From contig PNKH01000024.1 of the NCBI GenBank assembly GCA_013822345.1, positions 1 to 64,000 of the forward strand: a DNA stretch of 64,000 bases, in the 5' to 3' direction. Source of the stretch: Isosphaera sp. Its GTDB lineage: Bacteria; Planctomycetota; Planctomycetia; Gemmatales; Gemmataceae. The notes under the pieces are model-generated. The model saw nothing but the letters and a program-made list of their open reading frames with translations, was not told the origin of the DNA and did no database searches. The translations under genes were made by a program, and so were the position numbers. This document shows, one piece after another, positions 16,843 to 25,647 of this stretch. The first letter of the stretch is position 1; each line of letters starts with the position of its first letter.

Positions 16843-18300
16843 ATGTCCGCCGCCTCCCCGCCGGTCAAGAACCGCCAGCTCTTCATCGACGGCCAGTGGT
16901 GCGACTCCGCGTCCGGCAAGCGGCTCGCGGTCGAGAACCCGGCGACCGAGGAGACGATCGCCGAGGTCAGCAGCGGCACCCGGGCCGACTGCGCCCGGGC
17001 CGTGGCCGCCGCCGCCGAGGCGATGAAGTCGTGGATGAAGTCCACCCCGTACGACCGGGCGAAGGTGCTGAAGAAGACCGCCGACCTGATGCGCGAGCGG
17101 GCCGACGCCCTCGCCCGCACCATGACCATGGAACAAGGGAAGCCGGTCCCCGAGGCGAAGGCCGAGATCCTGCACTCCGCCGACACGTTCGAGTGGTTCG
17201 CGGAAGAAGGCAAGCGGGCGTACGGCCAGGTCATCCCGCCGACCAACCCGGCGAAGCGGCACCTGACCCTCAAGCACCCGGTCGGCGTCGTCGGGGCGAT
17301 CGGGCCGTGGAACTTCCCGGTCACGCTGCAGGCCCGCAAGATCGCCCCGGCGCTGGCCGCCGGCTGCACCATCGTCTGCAAGCCGGCCAGCCAGACCCCG
17401 CTGTCCCTGATCGGCGTCTTCGAGTGCCTCATCGACGCCGGGCTGCCGAAGGGCGTCGCCAACCTCGTCATCGGCCCGGCCGGCGAGATCGCCGACGAGT
17501 TCATGGGCAACGAGGCGGTGCGGAAGATCAGCTTCACCGGGTCGACCGCGGTCGGCAAGCACCTGATGCGGCAGGCGGCCGACCACGTCAAGCGGCTGAG
17601 CCTGGAGCTCGGCGGGCACGCCCCGTTCGTCGTCTTCCCGGACGCCGACCCGGAGGTGGTGGCGAAGGCGGCGGTACTCGGCAAGTTCCGGAACAACGGG
17701 CAGGTGTGCATCAGCCCGAGCCGGTTCTTCGTCCACGCCGACGTCCGGAAGCGGTTCACCGAGGTGGCGGTGGAGGAGGCGAAGAAGCTGAAGCTGGGGA
17801 ACGGCCTCGACGACGGCGTGGTGGTCGGGCCGATGTTCGAGCGGAAGGCGATGGAGAACACCGCCGCCCTGATCCAGGACGCGACCGCCAAGGGGGCGAA
17901 GTGCCTGACCGGCGGCGGCCGGTCGAAGACCTTCGACAAGGGGTACTTCTTCGAGCCGACGGTGCTGAGCGGGCTGACCCCGGACGCGAAGATCCTGACC
18001 GAGGAGCCGTTCGCCCCGGTCATGCCGGTCCTCGACTTCAGCAAGATCGACGACGTGATCGCCGCCGCGAACAACACGAAGTACGGCCTCGCCGCCTACG
18101 TGTTCACCAACGACCTGAGCGTCGCCTGGCGGATGGCGGAGGGGGTCGAGGCCGGGATCATCGGGGTGAACGACCCGGTCCCGGCGACCCCGCAGTGCCC
18201 GTTCGGCGGGATGAAGGAGTCGGGGATGGGCCGGGAGCTGGCCCACGAGGGGCTGGAGGCGTACCTGGAGACGAAGTACGTGTCGCTGATGCTGCGGTGA
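16843..18300 (+). CDS. NAD(P)-dependent aldehyde dehydrogenase (succinate-semialdehyde type)
   Basis: This protein of 485 residues has the full ALDH fold. The cofactor motif is [16 protein letters not shown], the glycine motif [12 protein letters not shown], the general base Glu255 is in LELGGHAP, and the nucleophile Cys289 is in [12 protein letters not shown]. The C-terminal [20 protein letters not shown] motif is typical of succinate-semialdehyde and related dehydrogenases. The exact aldehyde is not certain. It is a single cytoplasmic enzyme, and its stop is followed by a 31-base-arm palindrome that separates it from aconitase. Confidence 0.92.
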   Translation: MSAASPPVKNRQLFIDGQWCDSASGKRLAVENPATEETIAEVSSGTRADCARAVAAAAEAMKSWMKSTPYDRAKVLKKTADLMRERADALARTMTMEQGKPVPEAKAEILHSADTFEWFAEEGKRAYGQVIPPTNPAKRHLTLKHPVGVVGAIGPWNFPVTLQARKIAPALAAGCTIVCKPASQTPLSLIGVFECLIDAGLPKGVANLVIGPAGEIADEFMGNEAVRKISFTGSTAVGKHLMRQAADHVKRLSLELGGHAPFVVFPDADPEVVAKAAVLGKFRNNGQVCISPSRFFVHADVRKRFTEVAVEEAKKLKLGNGLDDGVVVGPMFERKAMENTAALIQDATAKGAKCLTGGGRSKTFDKGYFFEPTVLSGLTPDAKILTEEPFAPVMPVLDFSKIDDVIAAANNTKYGLAAYVFTNDLSVAWRMAEGVEAGIIGVNDPVPATPQCPFGGMKESGMGRELAHEGLEAYLETKYVSLMLR

Positions 18301-18309
18301 GTCGCCGCG

Positions 18310-18377
18310 CCGTCCGAGCCGGACGCGTGGGCGACGGGTCCACCTCGACCCGTCGCCCACGCGTCCGGCTCGGACGG
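18310..18377. terminator. Perfect palindrome with 31-base arms
   Basis: The arms CCGTCCGAGCCGGACGCGTG and onward to GACGGGTC, with their complement, flank a six-base loop. It begins 10 bases after the dehydrogenase stop and ends just before the aconitase -10 element. It could terminate the upstream transcript, although no U-tract follows. Confidence 0.65.
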
Positions 18378-18382
18378 GCCCA

Positions 18383-18388
18383 TACAAT
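18383..18388 (+). promoter_or_regulatory. Candidate -10 element TACAAT for aconitase
   Basis: TACAAT lies 42 bases before the aconitase ATG, directly after the palindrome. The -35 region would fall inside the palindrome arm and is not recognisable. Confidence 0.4.
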
Positions 18389-18430
18389 ACCCCACTCATC
18401 CGCACCGCCCTCCCCGGGGGTCCTCCGGCC

Positions 18431-21199
18431 ATGCCCGACAGCCTCAACAGCTTCAACAGCCTCGCCTCCCTGACCGTCGGCGGGAAGCCGTACACCATCC
18501 ACCGCCTCGCCGCCGTCGAGGCGGTCCACCCGCAGGCCAAGAAGCTCCCGTACTCGCTCAAGGTGCTGCTCGAGAACCTCCTCCGGAACGAGAACAACCT
18601 GAGCGTCCGGAAGGCCGACATCGACGCCCTCGCCCTGTGGCAGCCGAAGGCCGAGCCGGCGACCGAGATCAACTACACCCCGGCCCGGGTCCTGATGCAG
18701 GACTTCACCGGGGTGCCGTGCGTCGTCGACCTGGCCGCCATGCGGGACGCGATGAAGGCCCTCGGCGGCGACCCGGCCCGGATCAACCCGCTCGTCCCGG
18801 TCGAGCTGGTCATCGACCACTCCGTCCAGGTGGACGAGTACGGCACCGCCCGGGCGTTCGCCGACAACGTCCACCTGGAGTACGAGCGGAACCAGGAGCG
18901 GTACGCCTTCCTCCGGTGGGGCCAGAAGGCGTTCCGCAACTTCGAGGTCGTCCCCCCCGGGACCGGCATCTGCCACCAGGTGAACCTCGAGTTCCTGGCC
19001 CGCAGCGTGTTCGTCGACCCGCAGGGCCGGGCCTACCCGGACACCCTCGTCGGGACCGACAGCCACACCACCATGATCAACGGCCTCGGGGTGCTCGGGT
19101 GGGGCGTCGGCGGGATCGAGGCCGAGGCGGCGATGCTCGGCCAGCCGGTGTCGATGCTGATCCCGCAGGTGGTCGGGTTCAAGCTGTCCGGGAGGCTGAG
19201 GGAGGGGGCGACCGCGACCGACCTGGTGCTGACCGTCACCCAGATGCTGCGGAAGAAGGGGGTGGTCGGGAAGTTCGTCGAGTTCTACGGCCCGGGGCTG
19301 GCCCACCTGCCGCTGGCCGACCGGGCGACGATCGCGAACATGGCCCCGGAGTACGGGGCGACCTGCGGCATCTTCCCGGTCGACGCCGAGACCCTGCGGT
19401 TCCTGGAGCTGACCGGCCGGCCGCCGGAGCTGGTGGCCCTGGCCGAGGCGTACTACCGGGAGCAGGGGATGTTCCACGACGCGAACACCCCGGACGCCGC
19501 CTACTCCGACACCCTCGAGCTCGACCTCGCCACCGTCGAGCCGAGCCTGGCCGGGCCGAGCCGGCCGCAGGACCGGGTGCCGCTCCAGAAGATGAAGGCG
19601 GCGTTCGCCGAGGCCCTGCCGAAGCTGAGGACGGCGGCCCAGGGGCGGCCGCCGGCCGGGGTCCCGCTCCCGGTGGTGGCGGCCGGCACCACCCCGACGG
19701 CGGAGGCGTTCGCCCCCAAGCCCGGGGCCGGGGAGGTGGACCCGCTGGCCGCCGGCCAGCTCACCCACGGGTCGGTGGTGATCGCCGCCATCACCAGCTG
19801 CACCAACACCTCGAACCCGTCGGTCATGCTGGCCGCCGGGGTGCTGGCGAGGAAGGCGGCGGCCCGCGGGCTGCAGACCAGGCCGTGGGTGAAGACCAGT
19901 CTCGCACCGGGGTCCCAGGTGGTCACCGCGTACCTCGCCGACGCCGGCGTCCTCCCGGAGCTGGAGAAGCTCCGGTTCCACGTCGTCGGGTACGGGTGCA
20001 CCACCTGCATCGGGAACAGCGGCCCGCTCCCGGAGGCGGTGTCGAAGGAGATCCACGACGAGGGGCTGGTGGTGTCGGCCGTGCTGTCCGGGAACCGGAA
20101 CTTCGAGGGCCGGGTCCACCCGGAGGTGCGGGCGAACTACCTCGCCAGCCCGCCCCTGGTCGTCGCCTACGCCCTGGCCGGGCGGGTCGACATCGACTGG
20201 GAGGCCGAGCCGATCGACACCGGGAGCGACGGCCGGCCGGTGTACCTGCGGGACATCTGGCCGACCCACGAGGAGGTGACCGAGGCGATCACGAAGTCGG
20301 TCCGGCGGGAGGCGTTCGAGCGGACCTACCGGTCGGTGTACGACGGGAGCGCCGAGTGGAAGGCCCTGCGGGTGCCGACCGGCGACCTGTACGCCTGGGA
20401 CGCGTCCTCGACGTACATCGCCAACCCGCCGTACTTCCGCGGCATGGGGATCGACCCGCCCCCGGTGTCCGAGGTCACCGGGGCCCGGGTGCTGGCGGTG
20501 CTCGGGGACAGCATCACCACCGACCACATCTCCCCGGCCGGGAACATCAAGAAGGACTCCCCGGCCGGGAAGTACCTGATGGCCCACGGGGTGGAGCCGA
20601 AGGACTTCAACCAGTACGGGGCGCGGCGCGGGCACCACGAGGTGATGATGCGGGGGACGTTCGCGAACGTCCGGCTGAAGAACCAGCTCGTCCCGGGGGT
20701 GGAGGGCGGGTTCACCCGGCACCTGCCGGCCGGCCCGCAGACCAGCATCTACGAGGCGTCGACGGCGTACCAGAAGGACGGGGTGCCGCTGGTGGTGCTG
20801 GCCGGGAAGGAGTACGGGTCGGGGTCGAGCCGGGACTGGGCGGCGAAGGGGACGAACCTGCTCGGGGTGAAGGCGGTGGTGGCCGAGAGCTACGAGCGGA
20901 TCCACCGCAGCAACCTGGTCGGGATGGGGGTGCTGCCGCTGCAGTTCAAGGTCGGGGAGGGGGTGGCCGCGCTGGGGCTGACCGGCGAGGAGGTGTTCGA
21001 CGTCGGCGGGCTGGTGGACGGGCTGAAGACCAACTTCGCCGGGGCCGCCAAGGAGTTGACGGTGACCGCGACGCGGGCCGACGGGACGACGGTCGCGTTC
21101 AAGGCGGTCTGCCGGATCGACACCCCGCAGGAGGTTCTGTACTATCTCCACGGCGGCATCCTGCCGTACGTCCTGCGGCAGCTGCTCGCGGCCCAGTGA
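18431..21199 (+). CDS. acnA: Aconitate hydratase A
   Basis: This 922-residue enzyme interconverts citrate and isocitrate in the TCA cycle. The AcnA/IRP1 order is complete: [20 protein letters not shown], then the 4Fe-4S ligands Cys457 (SCTNTSNPS) and Cys523/Cys526 ([12 protein letters not shown]), and the C-terminal swivel domain with [13 protein letters not shown]. The N-terminal [17 protein letters not shown] is typical of AcnA rather than AcnB. A linker of about 40 residues around 395-440 is Ala/Pro-rich. It is cytoplasmic, and its promoter seems to be the TACAAT element after the palindrome. Confidence 0.95.
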   Translation: MPDSLNSFNSLASLTVGGKPYTIHRLAAVEAVHPQAKKLPYSLKVLLENLLRNENNLSVRKADIDALALWQPKAEPATEINYTPARVLMQDFTGVPCVVDLAAMRDAMKALGGDPARINPLVPVELVIDHSVQVDEYGTARAFADNVHLEYERNQERYAFLRWGQKAFRNFEVVPPGTGICHQVNLEFLARSVFVDPQGRAYPDTLVGTDSHTTMINGLGVLGWGVGGIEAEAAMLGQPVSMLIPQVVGFKLSGRLREGATATDLVLTVTQMLRKKGVVGKFVEFYGPGLAHLPLADRATIANMAPEYGATCGIFPVDAETLRFLELTGRPPELVALAEAYYREQGMFHDANTPDAAYSDTLELDLATVEPSLAGPSRPQDRVPLQKMKAAFAEALPKLRTAAQGRPPAGVPLPVVAAGTTPTAEAFAPKPGAGEVDPLAAGQLTHGSVVIAAITSCTNTSNPSVMLAAGVLARKAAARGLQTRPWVKTSLAPGSQVVTAYLADAGVLPELEKLRFHVVGYGCTTCIGNSGPLPEAVSKEIHDEGLVVSAVLSGNRNFEGRVHPEVRANYLASPPLVVAYALAGRVDIDWEAEPIDTGSDGRPVYLRDIWPTHEEVTEAITKSVRREAFERTYRSVYDGSAEWKALRVPTGDLYAWDASSTYIANPPYFRGMGIDPPPVSEVTGARVLAVLGDSITTDHISPAGNIKKDSPAGKYLMAHGVEPKDFNQYGARRGHHEVMMRGTFANVRLKNQLVPGVEGGFTRHLPAGPQTSIYEASTAYQKDGVPLVVLAGKEYGSGSSRDWAAKGTNLLGVKAVVAESYERIHRSNLVGMGVLPLQFKVGEGVAALGLTGEEVFDVGGLVDGLKTNFAGAAKELTVTATRADGTTVAFKAVCRIDTPQEVLYYLHGGILPYVLRQLLAAQ

Positions 21200-21231
21200 C
21201 CCCGACCCCCTCACCCGTACCGAGTCGCCCG

Positions 21232-22122
21232 ATGTCTGAAGCGCTCAAGGCGGTGTCCGCCGGTTTCAAGCTGGTCTACATCGGCCTGATCCTGGTCGTC
21301 CTGGCGGTGGTCATCGGCATCGTCGGCGGCATGGTGGTCGGGGCGGGGGCGGCCGGGGGTGGCGGCGCCGCGGCGGTCGGCGCCGGCTCCGGCCTGGAGC
21401 TGGCGGTGGGCGGGCTCAGCCTGGTCGGGATCGTCGTCGGGCTGATCGGCCGGTTCAAGTGCCTGGCGGTCCCGACCGAGGCCGGGTCGGCCCGGCCGAT
21501 GATCGTGGTGTCGGTCGCCCTGGAGGTGGTCAGCCTGCTGATCGCCCTGATGTTCCTGCTGAACGAGTTCTCCCCGTTCCTCCCGCTCCAGGTGGCGGCG
21601 GTGGCCGGGCTCTCGCGGCTGGCGATGGAGCTGACGGCGAGCATCCTGTTCCTGCTGTTCACCAAGGAGACGGCCCTGTACGTGCGGAAGCCGGCCCTGG
21701 CGGGCACCGCCATGTCGGTCCTGTGGCTGATGGTGACGACCCTCGTCCTGTTCGTCGTCTCCATCGTCATCGTGCTCGGCAGCGTGTTCGCCGCGGCCCA
21801 GGCCGGCGGGCCCCGGGCGGCGGACGGGGCCGTCGGCGGGGCGTGCGTCGGGCTGATCGTGATGCTCGTCGGGCTGGTCGTCGGGCTGGTCACCCTGATC
21901 CGGTACGCCAACCTCCTGATCGCCATGAGCAACGCCACCCTGGCGTTCGCCCGGCGCGGGGGGGCCGACTACGACGACGACGAGTACGACCGGCCGCGGG
22001 CCCGCCGCCGGGACGAGGACGACGAGGACGACGACCGGCCGCGCGGCCGGCGGCGGGACCGGGAGGACGACGAGGACGACGACCGGGACGACGACCGCGG
22101 CCGGCCGTGGGACCGCCGGTGA
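21232..22122 (+). CDS. Multi-pass membrane protein with Asp/Arg-rich tail
   Basis: This protein of 296 residues has about six hydrophobic helices, including LVYIGLILVVLAVVIGIVGG near 15-35 and others at 65-80, 98-118, 128-148, 168-190 and 205-225. It ends in a low-complexity tail of about 50 residues of alternating acidic and arginine blocks (DDDEYDRPRARRRDEDDEDD). Such tails occur on many planctomycete membrane proteins of unknown function. It starts 32 bases after the aconitase stop and could be cotranscribed with it. No transport motif is recognised. Confidence 0.75.
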   Translation: MSEALKAVSAGFKLVYIGLILVVLAVVIGIVGGMVVGAGAAGGGGAAAVGAGSGLELAVGGLSLVGIVVGLIGRFKCLAVPTEAGSARPMIVVSVALEVVSLLIALMFLLNEFSPFLPLQVAAVAGLSRLAMELTASILFLLFTKETALYVRKPALAGTAMSVLWLMVTTLVLFVVSIVIVLGSVFAAAQAGGPRAADGAVGGACVGLIVMLVGLVVGLVTLIRYANLLIAMSNATLAFARRGGADYDDDEYDRPRARRRDEDDEDDDRPRGRRRDREDDEDDDRDDDRGRPWDRR

Positions 22123-22143
22123 CGCACCCGGGCGGGCGCCGGG

Positions 22144-22782
22144 TCACCCCCCGGCGACCCGCCCGTTCTCGACCCGCAGGACGAGTTCCCCCAACTCCCC
22201 CGTCTCGGCCCGGCTGTGGGTGACGTGCAGGACCGTGGTGTCCCGCGCGTCCCGGACCCGGCGGAGCACCTCCACCAGCCGCCCGCGGGTGTCCTCGTCG
22301 ACCGCGTTCAGCGGCTCGTCGAGCAGCAGCACCGGCGGGCGGGACGCGAGCGCCCGGCCGAGCGCCGCCCGCTGGGCCTCCCCGCCGCTGAGCCCGACCG
22401 CCCGCCGCGGCAGCAGCCCGGTGATGCCGAGCGCGTCGGCCAGCTCGGCGACCCGCCCCTCGACCTCGGCCCGCGGCGCCGCCCGGACGGTCAGGGCGAA
22501 GGCCAGGTTCTCCCACACCGTCATCGCCGGGAACAGGACGGCGTCCTGCGGGACGTACCCGACGTTCCGGGCCGCCGGCGGCAGCGCGGTCACGTCCCGG
22601 CCGGCGAGGACGACCCGGCCGGCGCGCGGCCGGCGGAGGCCGGCGACGACTTCGAGCAGGGTGGTCTTGCCGCACCCGGTCGGCCCGGTGAGGACGGCGT
22701 AGGCCCCGGCCGGGACCGCGAACGCGACGCCGTCGAGGGCGAACGCCCCCTGCCGGACTGACAGCCCCTCGACCGCGATCAC
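22144..22782 (-). CDS. modC: ABC transporter ATP-binding protein, molybdate type
   Basis: This protein of 212 residues has Walker A GPTGCGKTT, signature LSGGEAQRAALGRAL, Walker B VLLLDEPLNAVD and a switch histidine in VLHVTHSRAE. The GTG start is chosen because GGAGG lies five bases before it and the protein then opens directly with VIAVEGLSVRQG. It lacks the C-terminal TOBE domain of full-length ModC. It should power the permease and binding protein encoded further upstream on the same strand. A 460-base block of palindromes lies between it and modB, so it may need its own promoter. Confidence 0.8.
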   Translation of the reverse strand: MIAVEGLSVRQGAFALDGVAFAVPAGAYAVLTGPTGCGKTTLLEVVAGLRRPRAGRVVLAGRDVTALPPAARNVGYVPQDAVLFPAMTVWENLAFALTVRAAPRAEVEGRVAELADALGITGLLPRRAVGLSGGEAQRAALGRALASRPPVLLLDEPLNAVDEDTRGRLVEVLRRVRDARDTTVLHVTHSRAETGELGELVLRVENGRVAGG

Positions 22783-22845
22783 GGGCACCTCCAAGGAACT
22801 GACCCCGTGTGCGGGATCGGCGCCCGGGTGATTCGGGAGGTGGCT

Positions 22846-23017
22846 CCCCCTCACCCGCCGGCGGGACGCCGGCGGCCTCTCCCCGGCGGGGAGAGGTGGG
22901 GCTCATGCCGCCCCTCTTCAGGTCACCGACCCGGGGACGGACCGAGGCGGCCAGCCACCCCCACCTCTCCCCGCTGGGGAGAGGTCGGCCCGGCGCCTCG
23001 CCGGGCCGGGTGAGGGG
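22846..23017. repeat. Large inverted repeat, CCTCTCCCC family copy 2
   Basis: The arms CCCCCTCACCCGCCGGCGGG and GGGCCGGGTGAGGGG, each with ACCTCTCCCC-type inner hairpins, mirror those at 16273-16445. The centres of both copies contain an ACCCGACCCGG-like or ACCGACCCGG core. It lies in the modB-modC gap. Confidence 0.85.
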
Positions 23018-23038
23018 AGACCACCTCCCATGGAATTC

Positions 23039-23185
23039 CAGGGCCGTTCGGTGTGGGGGGTGGGGTGGGTGTCACCCGCTCCCTGACGGTCGCGGTTCGC
23101 CGTGCGCCGAGGCGAACCGCGACCGTCAGGGAGCGGGTGCGATCTCGCTCAGACCGCCCACACACGCCCACACCGAACGGCCCTG
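23039..23185. repeat. Outer 19-base inverted repeat enclosing another palindrome
   Basis: The perfect arms CAGGGCCGTTCGGTGTGGG (23039-23057) and CCCACACCGAACGGCCCTG (23167-23185) flank the 29-base-arm palindrome at 23073-23139. The arrangement looks like one palindromic element inside the loop of another. Confidence 0.8.
23073..23139. repeat. 29-base-unit palindrome, copy 1 (CACCC outside)
   Basis: The arms CACCCGCTCCCTGACGGTCG and onward to GGTTCGCC, with their exact complement, surround a nine-base loop. The same 29-base unit forms palindromes at 30555-30616 and 53704-53772, but there the GGCGAACC end is outermost. Confidence 0.9.
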
Positions 23186-23242
23186 CGTGTAATCCGAGCC
23201 GCCACCCTGTACGGCCCAGCCGACCGGTCGTCTCGACCGTGC

Positions 23243-24043
23243 TCACCCGGCCCCGCGCAGCCCGGCCGCCCGGGCGGCGGCCAGGCCGACCACCGCCACC
23301 CCGACCATCAGGAACGACACCGCCACCGCCGCCCCCAGGTCGCCGGCCGACAGCTCCAGGAACACGCTCGTCGACAGCACCTCGGTCCGCATCCGGGTCG
23401 CCCCGCAGAACACCAGGATCGGCCCGAACTCCCCGACCGCCCGGGCCCACGCCACCGTGAACGCCGCCAGCACCCCGCGCCGCGCCGCCGGCAGCGTCAC
23501 CCGCCAGAACGCCCTCCCGCGCGAGCACCCGAGCGTCCGGGCCACGTCCTCGGCCCGCGGGTCGAGGGCGTCGAACGCCACCCGCATGGTCCGGACGGCG
23601 AACGCCGCCGACGCCGCGAACTGCGCCAGCACCACCCCGGCGACGGCGTAGGTGACCGGGAACGCGGCCCGCTGGAACCACGCCCCGGGGGCCGTCTGGA
23701 ACAGGATCAAGAGGCTCAGCCCGATCACCAGCGGCGGGAGCACGATCGGGATGTCGACCAGGAGTTCGACCACCGGCCGGCCGGGGAACCGGGTCCGCGA
23801 CAGGAGGTACCCGAGCGGCACCGCCACCCACGCCGACAGGATCGCCGCCGCGGACGAGCTGAGGAGGCTGAGCCAGACGGCGGCGCGGATCTGCGGGGAG
23901 GCGAGCGCCCGGCCGAGGTCGCCGGCCGAGGTGTACGTGGCGTCGGCGACCAGCAGGGCGACGATCAGCCCGACGTACAAGGCGCCGAGCAGGCCGAGGG
24001 CGAGGTAGAACGGAGCGTCGGAGGTGCGGCGCGGGGCGGTCAC
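23243..24043 (-). CDS. modB: ABC transporter permease, molybdate type
   Basis: This protein of 266 residues has about six membrane helices (for example FYLALGLLGALYVGLIVALL near 12-31) and the cytoplasmic EAA-like loop ARTLGCSRGRAFWRVTLPAA that contacts the ATPase. LSTSVFLELSAGDLGAAVAV near the end is typical of ModB/CysT permeases. It overlaps modA by four bases. It should pass molybdate, tungstate or a similar oxyanion across the inner membrane; specificity rests on the partner binding protein. The ATPase gene is displaced by palindromes. Confidence 0.85.
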   Translation of the reverse strand: MTAPRRTSDAPFYLALGLLGALYVGLIVALLVADATYTSAGDLGRALASPQIRAAVWLSLLSSSAAAILSAWVAVPLGYLLSRTRFPGRPVVELLVDIPIVLPPLVIGLSLLILFQTAPGAWFQRAAFPVTYAVAGVVLAQFAASAAFAVRTMRVAFDALDPRAEDVARTLGCSRGRAFWRVTLPAARRGVLAAFTVAWARAVGEFGPILVFCGATRMRTEVLSTSVFLELSAGDLGAAVAVSFLMVGVAVVGLAAARAAGLRGAG

Positions 24044-24831
24044 GGCGCCCCCCCGACGCGGAACCCGGCGTCACGGAACCGGGCGAGCCCCGGACCGGCC
24101 GTCGCGTACCGGGCGAACCGGGCGGCGGCGTCCGGGTCGCGGGACTGGGTCAGCACCGCCACCACGATCCGCCCCTCGACGCCGGCCAACTCCGGGACGG
24201 TGAGCACCGCCTGGCCGCGGTACGCCGGGGCGGCCGCGACCGCGTCCCACACCACCGCCGCGTCCGCGGCCCCGGCCTTCGCCGCGTTCGCCGCCTCGGT
24301 CACCGTCCCCACGTCCACCACCCGCGGCCGCAGCGCCGACCAGTTCCCGGTCGCGGCGAGGTGGTCGCGGGCCAACTTCCCGACCGCCGCCGCCGGGTTC
24401 GGCACCGCCACCCGCACCCCCGACCGCACAAGGTCCGCCCACCCGCCGACGCCGGCCGGGTTCCCCGGGGCCAGGAGTACCACCGCCCGGACGCGGGCGA
24501 CCGGGAACGACTCCGCGACCAGGCCGAGGTCGCGGGCCTGGCGGACGTAGCTGTCGTCGGCCGGGGCGAACAGGTCGGCCGGCTCGACCGGGCTGGGGAA
24601 CCGCACCTTCGTGAGCAGGTCTTCCGACGGCCCGTACCGCAGCTCGACCCGCACCCCGGTCTCGCGCTCGTAGTCGGCGGCGACCGCTTCGAGCGGGAGC
24701 CGGACGGTCGGGGCGGCGTACACGACGAGCGGGCGGTCGCTCGCCTCGCGCCACCACAGGGCGAAGACCAGGCCGGCGAGGACGAGCAGGGAGCCGGCGG
24801 CGAACGGGGCCGGCGAGGCGGTCCGGAACAC
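24040..24831 (-). CDS. modA: Molybdate/tungstate-type substrate-binding protein
   Basis: This protein of 263 residues has an N-terminal membrane anchor or signal (GSLLVLAGLVFALWW) and then a ModA-like binding fold. It opens with LVVYAAPTVRLPLEAVAADY, continues with GPSEDLLTKV and DLFAPADDSYV, and includes the hinge VRAVVLLAPGNPAG and AAVVWDAVAAAP. ModA proteins bind oxyanions between two lobes in the periplasm. Whether the ligand is molybdate, tungstate or sulfate cannot be read from sequence. It heads the minus-strand unit, and modB overlaps its end. Confidence 0.82.
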   Translation of the reverse strand: MFRTASPAPFAAGSLLVLAGLVFALWWREASDRPLVVYAAPTVRLPLEAVAADYERETGVRVELRYGPSEDLLTKVRFPSPVEPADLFAPADDSYVRQARDLGLVAESFPVARVRAVVLLAPGNPAGVGGWADLVRSGVRVAVPNPAAAVGKLARDHLAATGNWSALRPRVVDVGTVTEAANAAKAGAADAAVVWDAVAAAPAYRGQAVLTVPELAGVEGRIVVAVLTQSRDPDAAARFARYATAGPGLARFRDAGFRVGGAP

Positions 24832-24852
24832 GCCACCTCCGCGCGCGGGCGG

Positions 24853-25569
24853 CTACGAGGGGTCCGCCGCGCGGCCGCGCCGCCGGCCGAGCAGCCCGGC
24901 CCCGGCCGCGGCGAGCAGGGCCAGCGAGCCCGGCTCCGGGACCGGGGCGGGGATGACGAAGAAGTTGCCGAAGAACTCCCGGTCGGCGAGCCCGCCGGTC
25001 GGGGTCGCGTTCTGCGGCCCGCCGACCACCTCGACCAACTCGACCCGGTCGAACCGGGTGGTGGAGGAGAACCCGACGAACTGGACGACCGGGGCGGCGG
25101 GAAGCGTAGCCGACAGGGCGGTGAAGGTGAACTCGTCGACCGGAGCCGGGCCGCCGCCGGCGAACAGGCGGACGCGGAACTCCGACGTGCCGCTCCCGAA
25201 CGCCGCCGCGTTGATCGAGGCGATCCCGAACCCGAACGCGGTCGTGCCCCCGGCCACGTCGACGGTGATGTTCGACAGGTTCTGCGCGTTCCCCACCCCC
25301 AGCTCGGAGAAGAACGGGATGCTGACATCGTTGCTCACCCCGAGTTGGGTCACCCCCTCCCCGCGGCTGAACGTCAGCGGCCCCGCCACGAGCGGGCCGA
25401 GCGTCACCCCCGAGAACGGGGCGTTGATCGGCCCGGCCGCGCCGGTCGCCGCCACGAAGTCGGCCTGGGAGGAGAAGACGATCACGGCCGCCCGGGCGGG
25501 GACCGGGTCGGCGGCGGCCGCCGCGGCGGCGAGGCACAGGAGGGCGATCCGTCGGGCGCGGGCGGTCAT
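24853..25569 (-). CDS. PEP-CTERM sorting domain-containing secreted protein
   Basis: This protein of 238 residues has a signal peptide (RIALLCLAAAAAAADPVPA) and ends with a PEP-CTERM tail: the VPEPGSLALLAAAGAGLLG motif and helix, then RRRGR. Such tails are cut by an exosortase; no exosortase is in this window. The middle is a beta-rich domain with DFVAATGAAGPINAPFSG and FGFGIASINAAAFGSGTSEF, as in many planctomycete and verrucomicrobial surface proteins. Function is unknown. It is 21 bases upstream of modA on the same strand, but a functional link is doubtful. Confidence 0.85.
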   Translation of the reverse strand: MTARARRIALLCLAAAAAAADPVPARAAVIVFSSQADFVAATGAAGPINAPFSGVTLGPLVAGPLTFSRGEGVTQLGVSNDVSIPFFSELGVGNAQNLSNITVDVAGGTTAFGFGIASINAAAFGSGTSEFRVRLFAGGGPAPVDEFTFTALSATLPAAPVVQFVGFSSTTRFDRVELVEVVGGPQNATPTGGLADREFFGNFFVIPAPVPEPGSLALLAAAGAGLLGRRRGRAADPS

Positions 25570-25647
25570 GGACGCGGGCTCCGGAGGGTTAGCTCGTCAG
25601 CCCAGATTGTCCCCGCCCCGCCCGGCCCCGTCAACCGTCCGCCCGGG

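Noticed and set aside
16737-18077. Long antisense ORF over the aldehyde dehydrogenase
   Set aside because: It is the usual antisense frame of a GC-rich gene. Only its last 22 codons before 16668 seem meaningful, as the start of the TGA-interrupted ORF.
22846-23185. CRISPR array in the modB-modC gap
   Set aside because: The repeats are inverted and differ from each other, with no regular direct repeats or spacers. No cas gene is present; no CRISPR array is seen anywhere in the window.
24853-25569. Exosortase/polysaccharide locus around the PEP-CTERM protein
   Set aside because: No exosortase, glycosyltransferase or export gene is found nearby; the PEP-CTERM gene stands beside an unrelated transporter.
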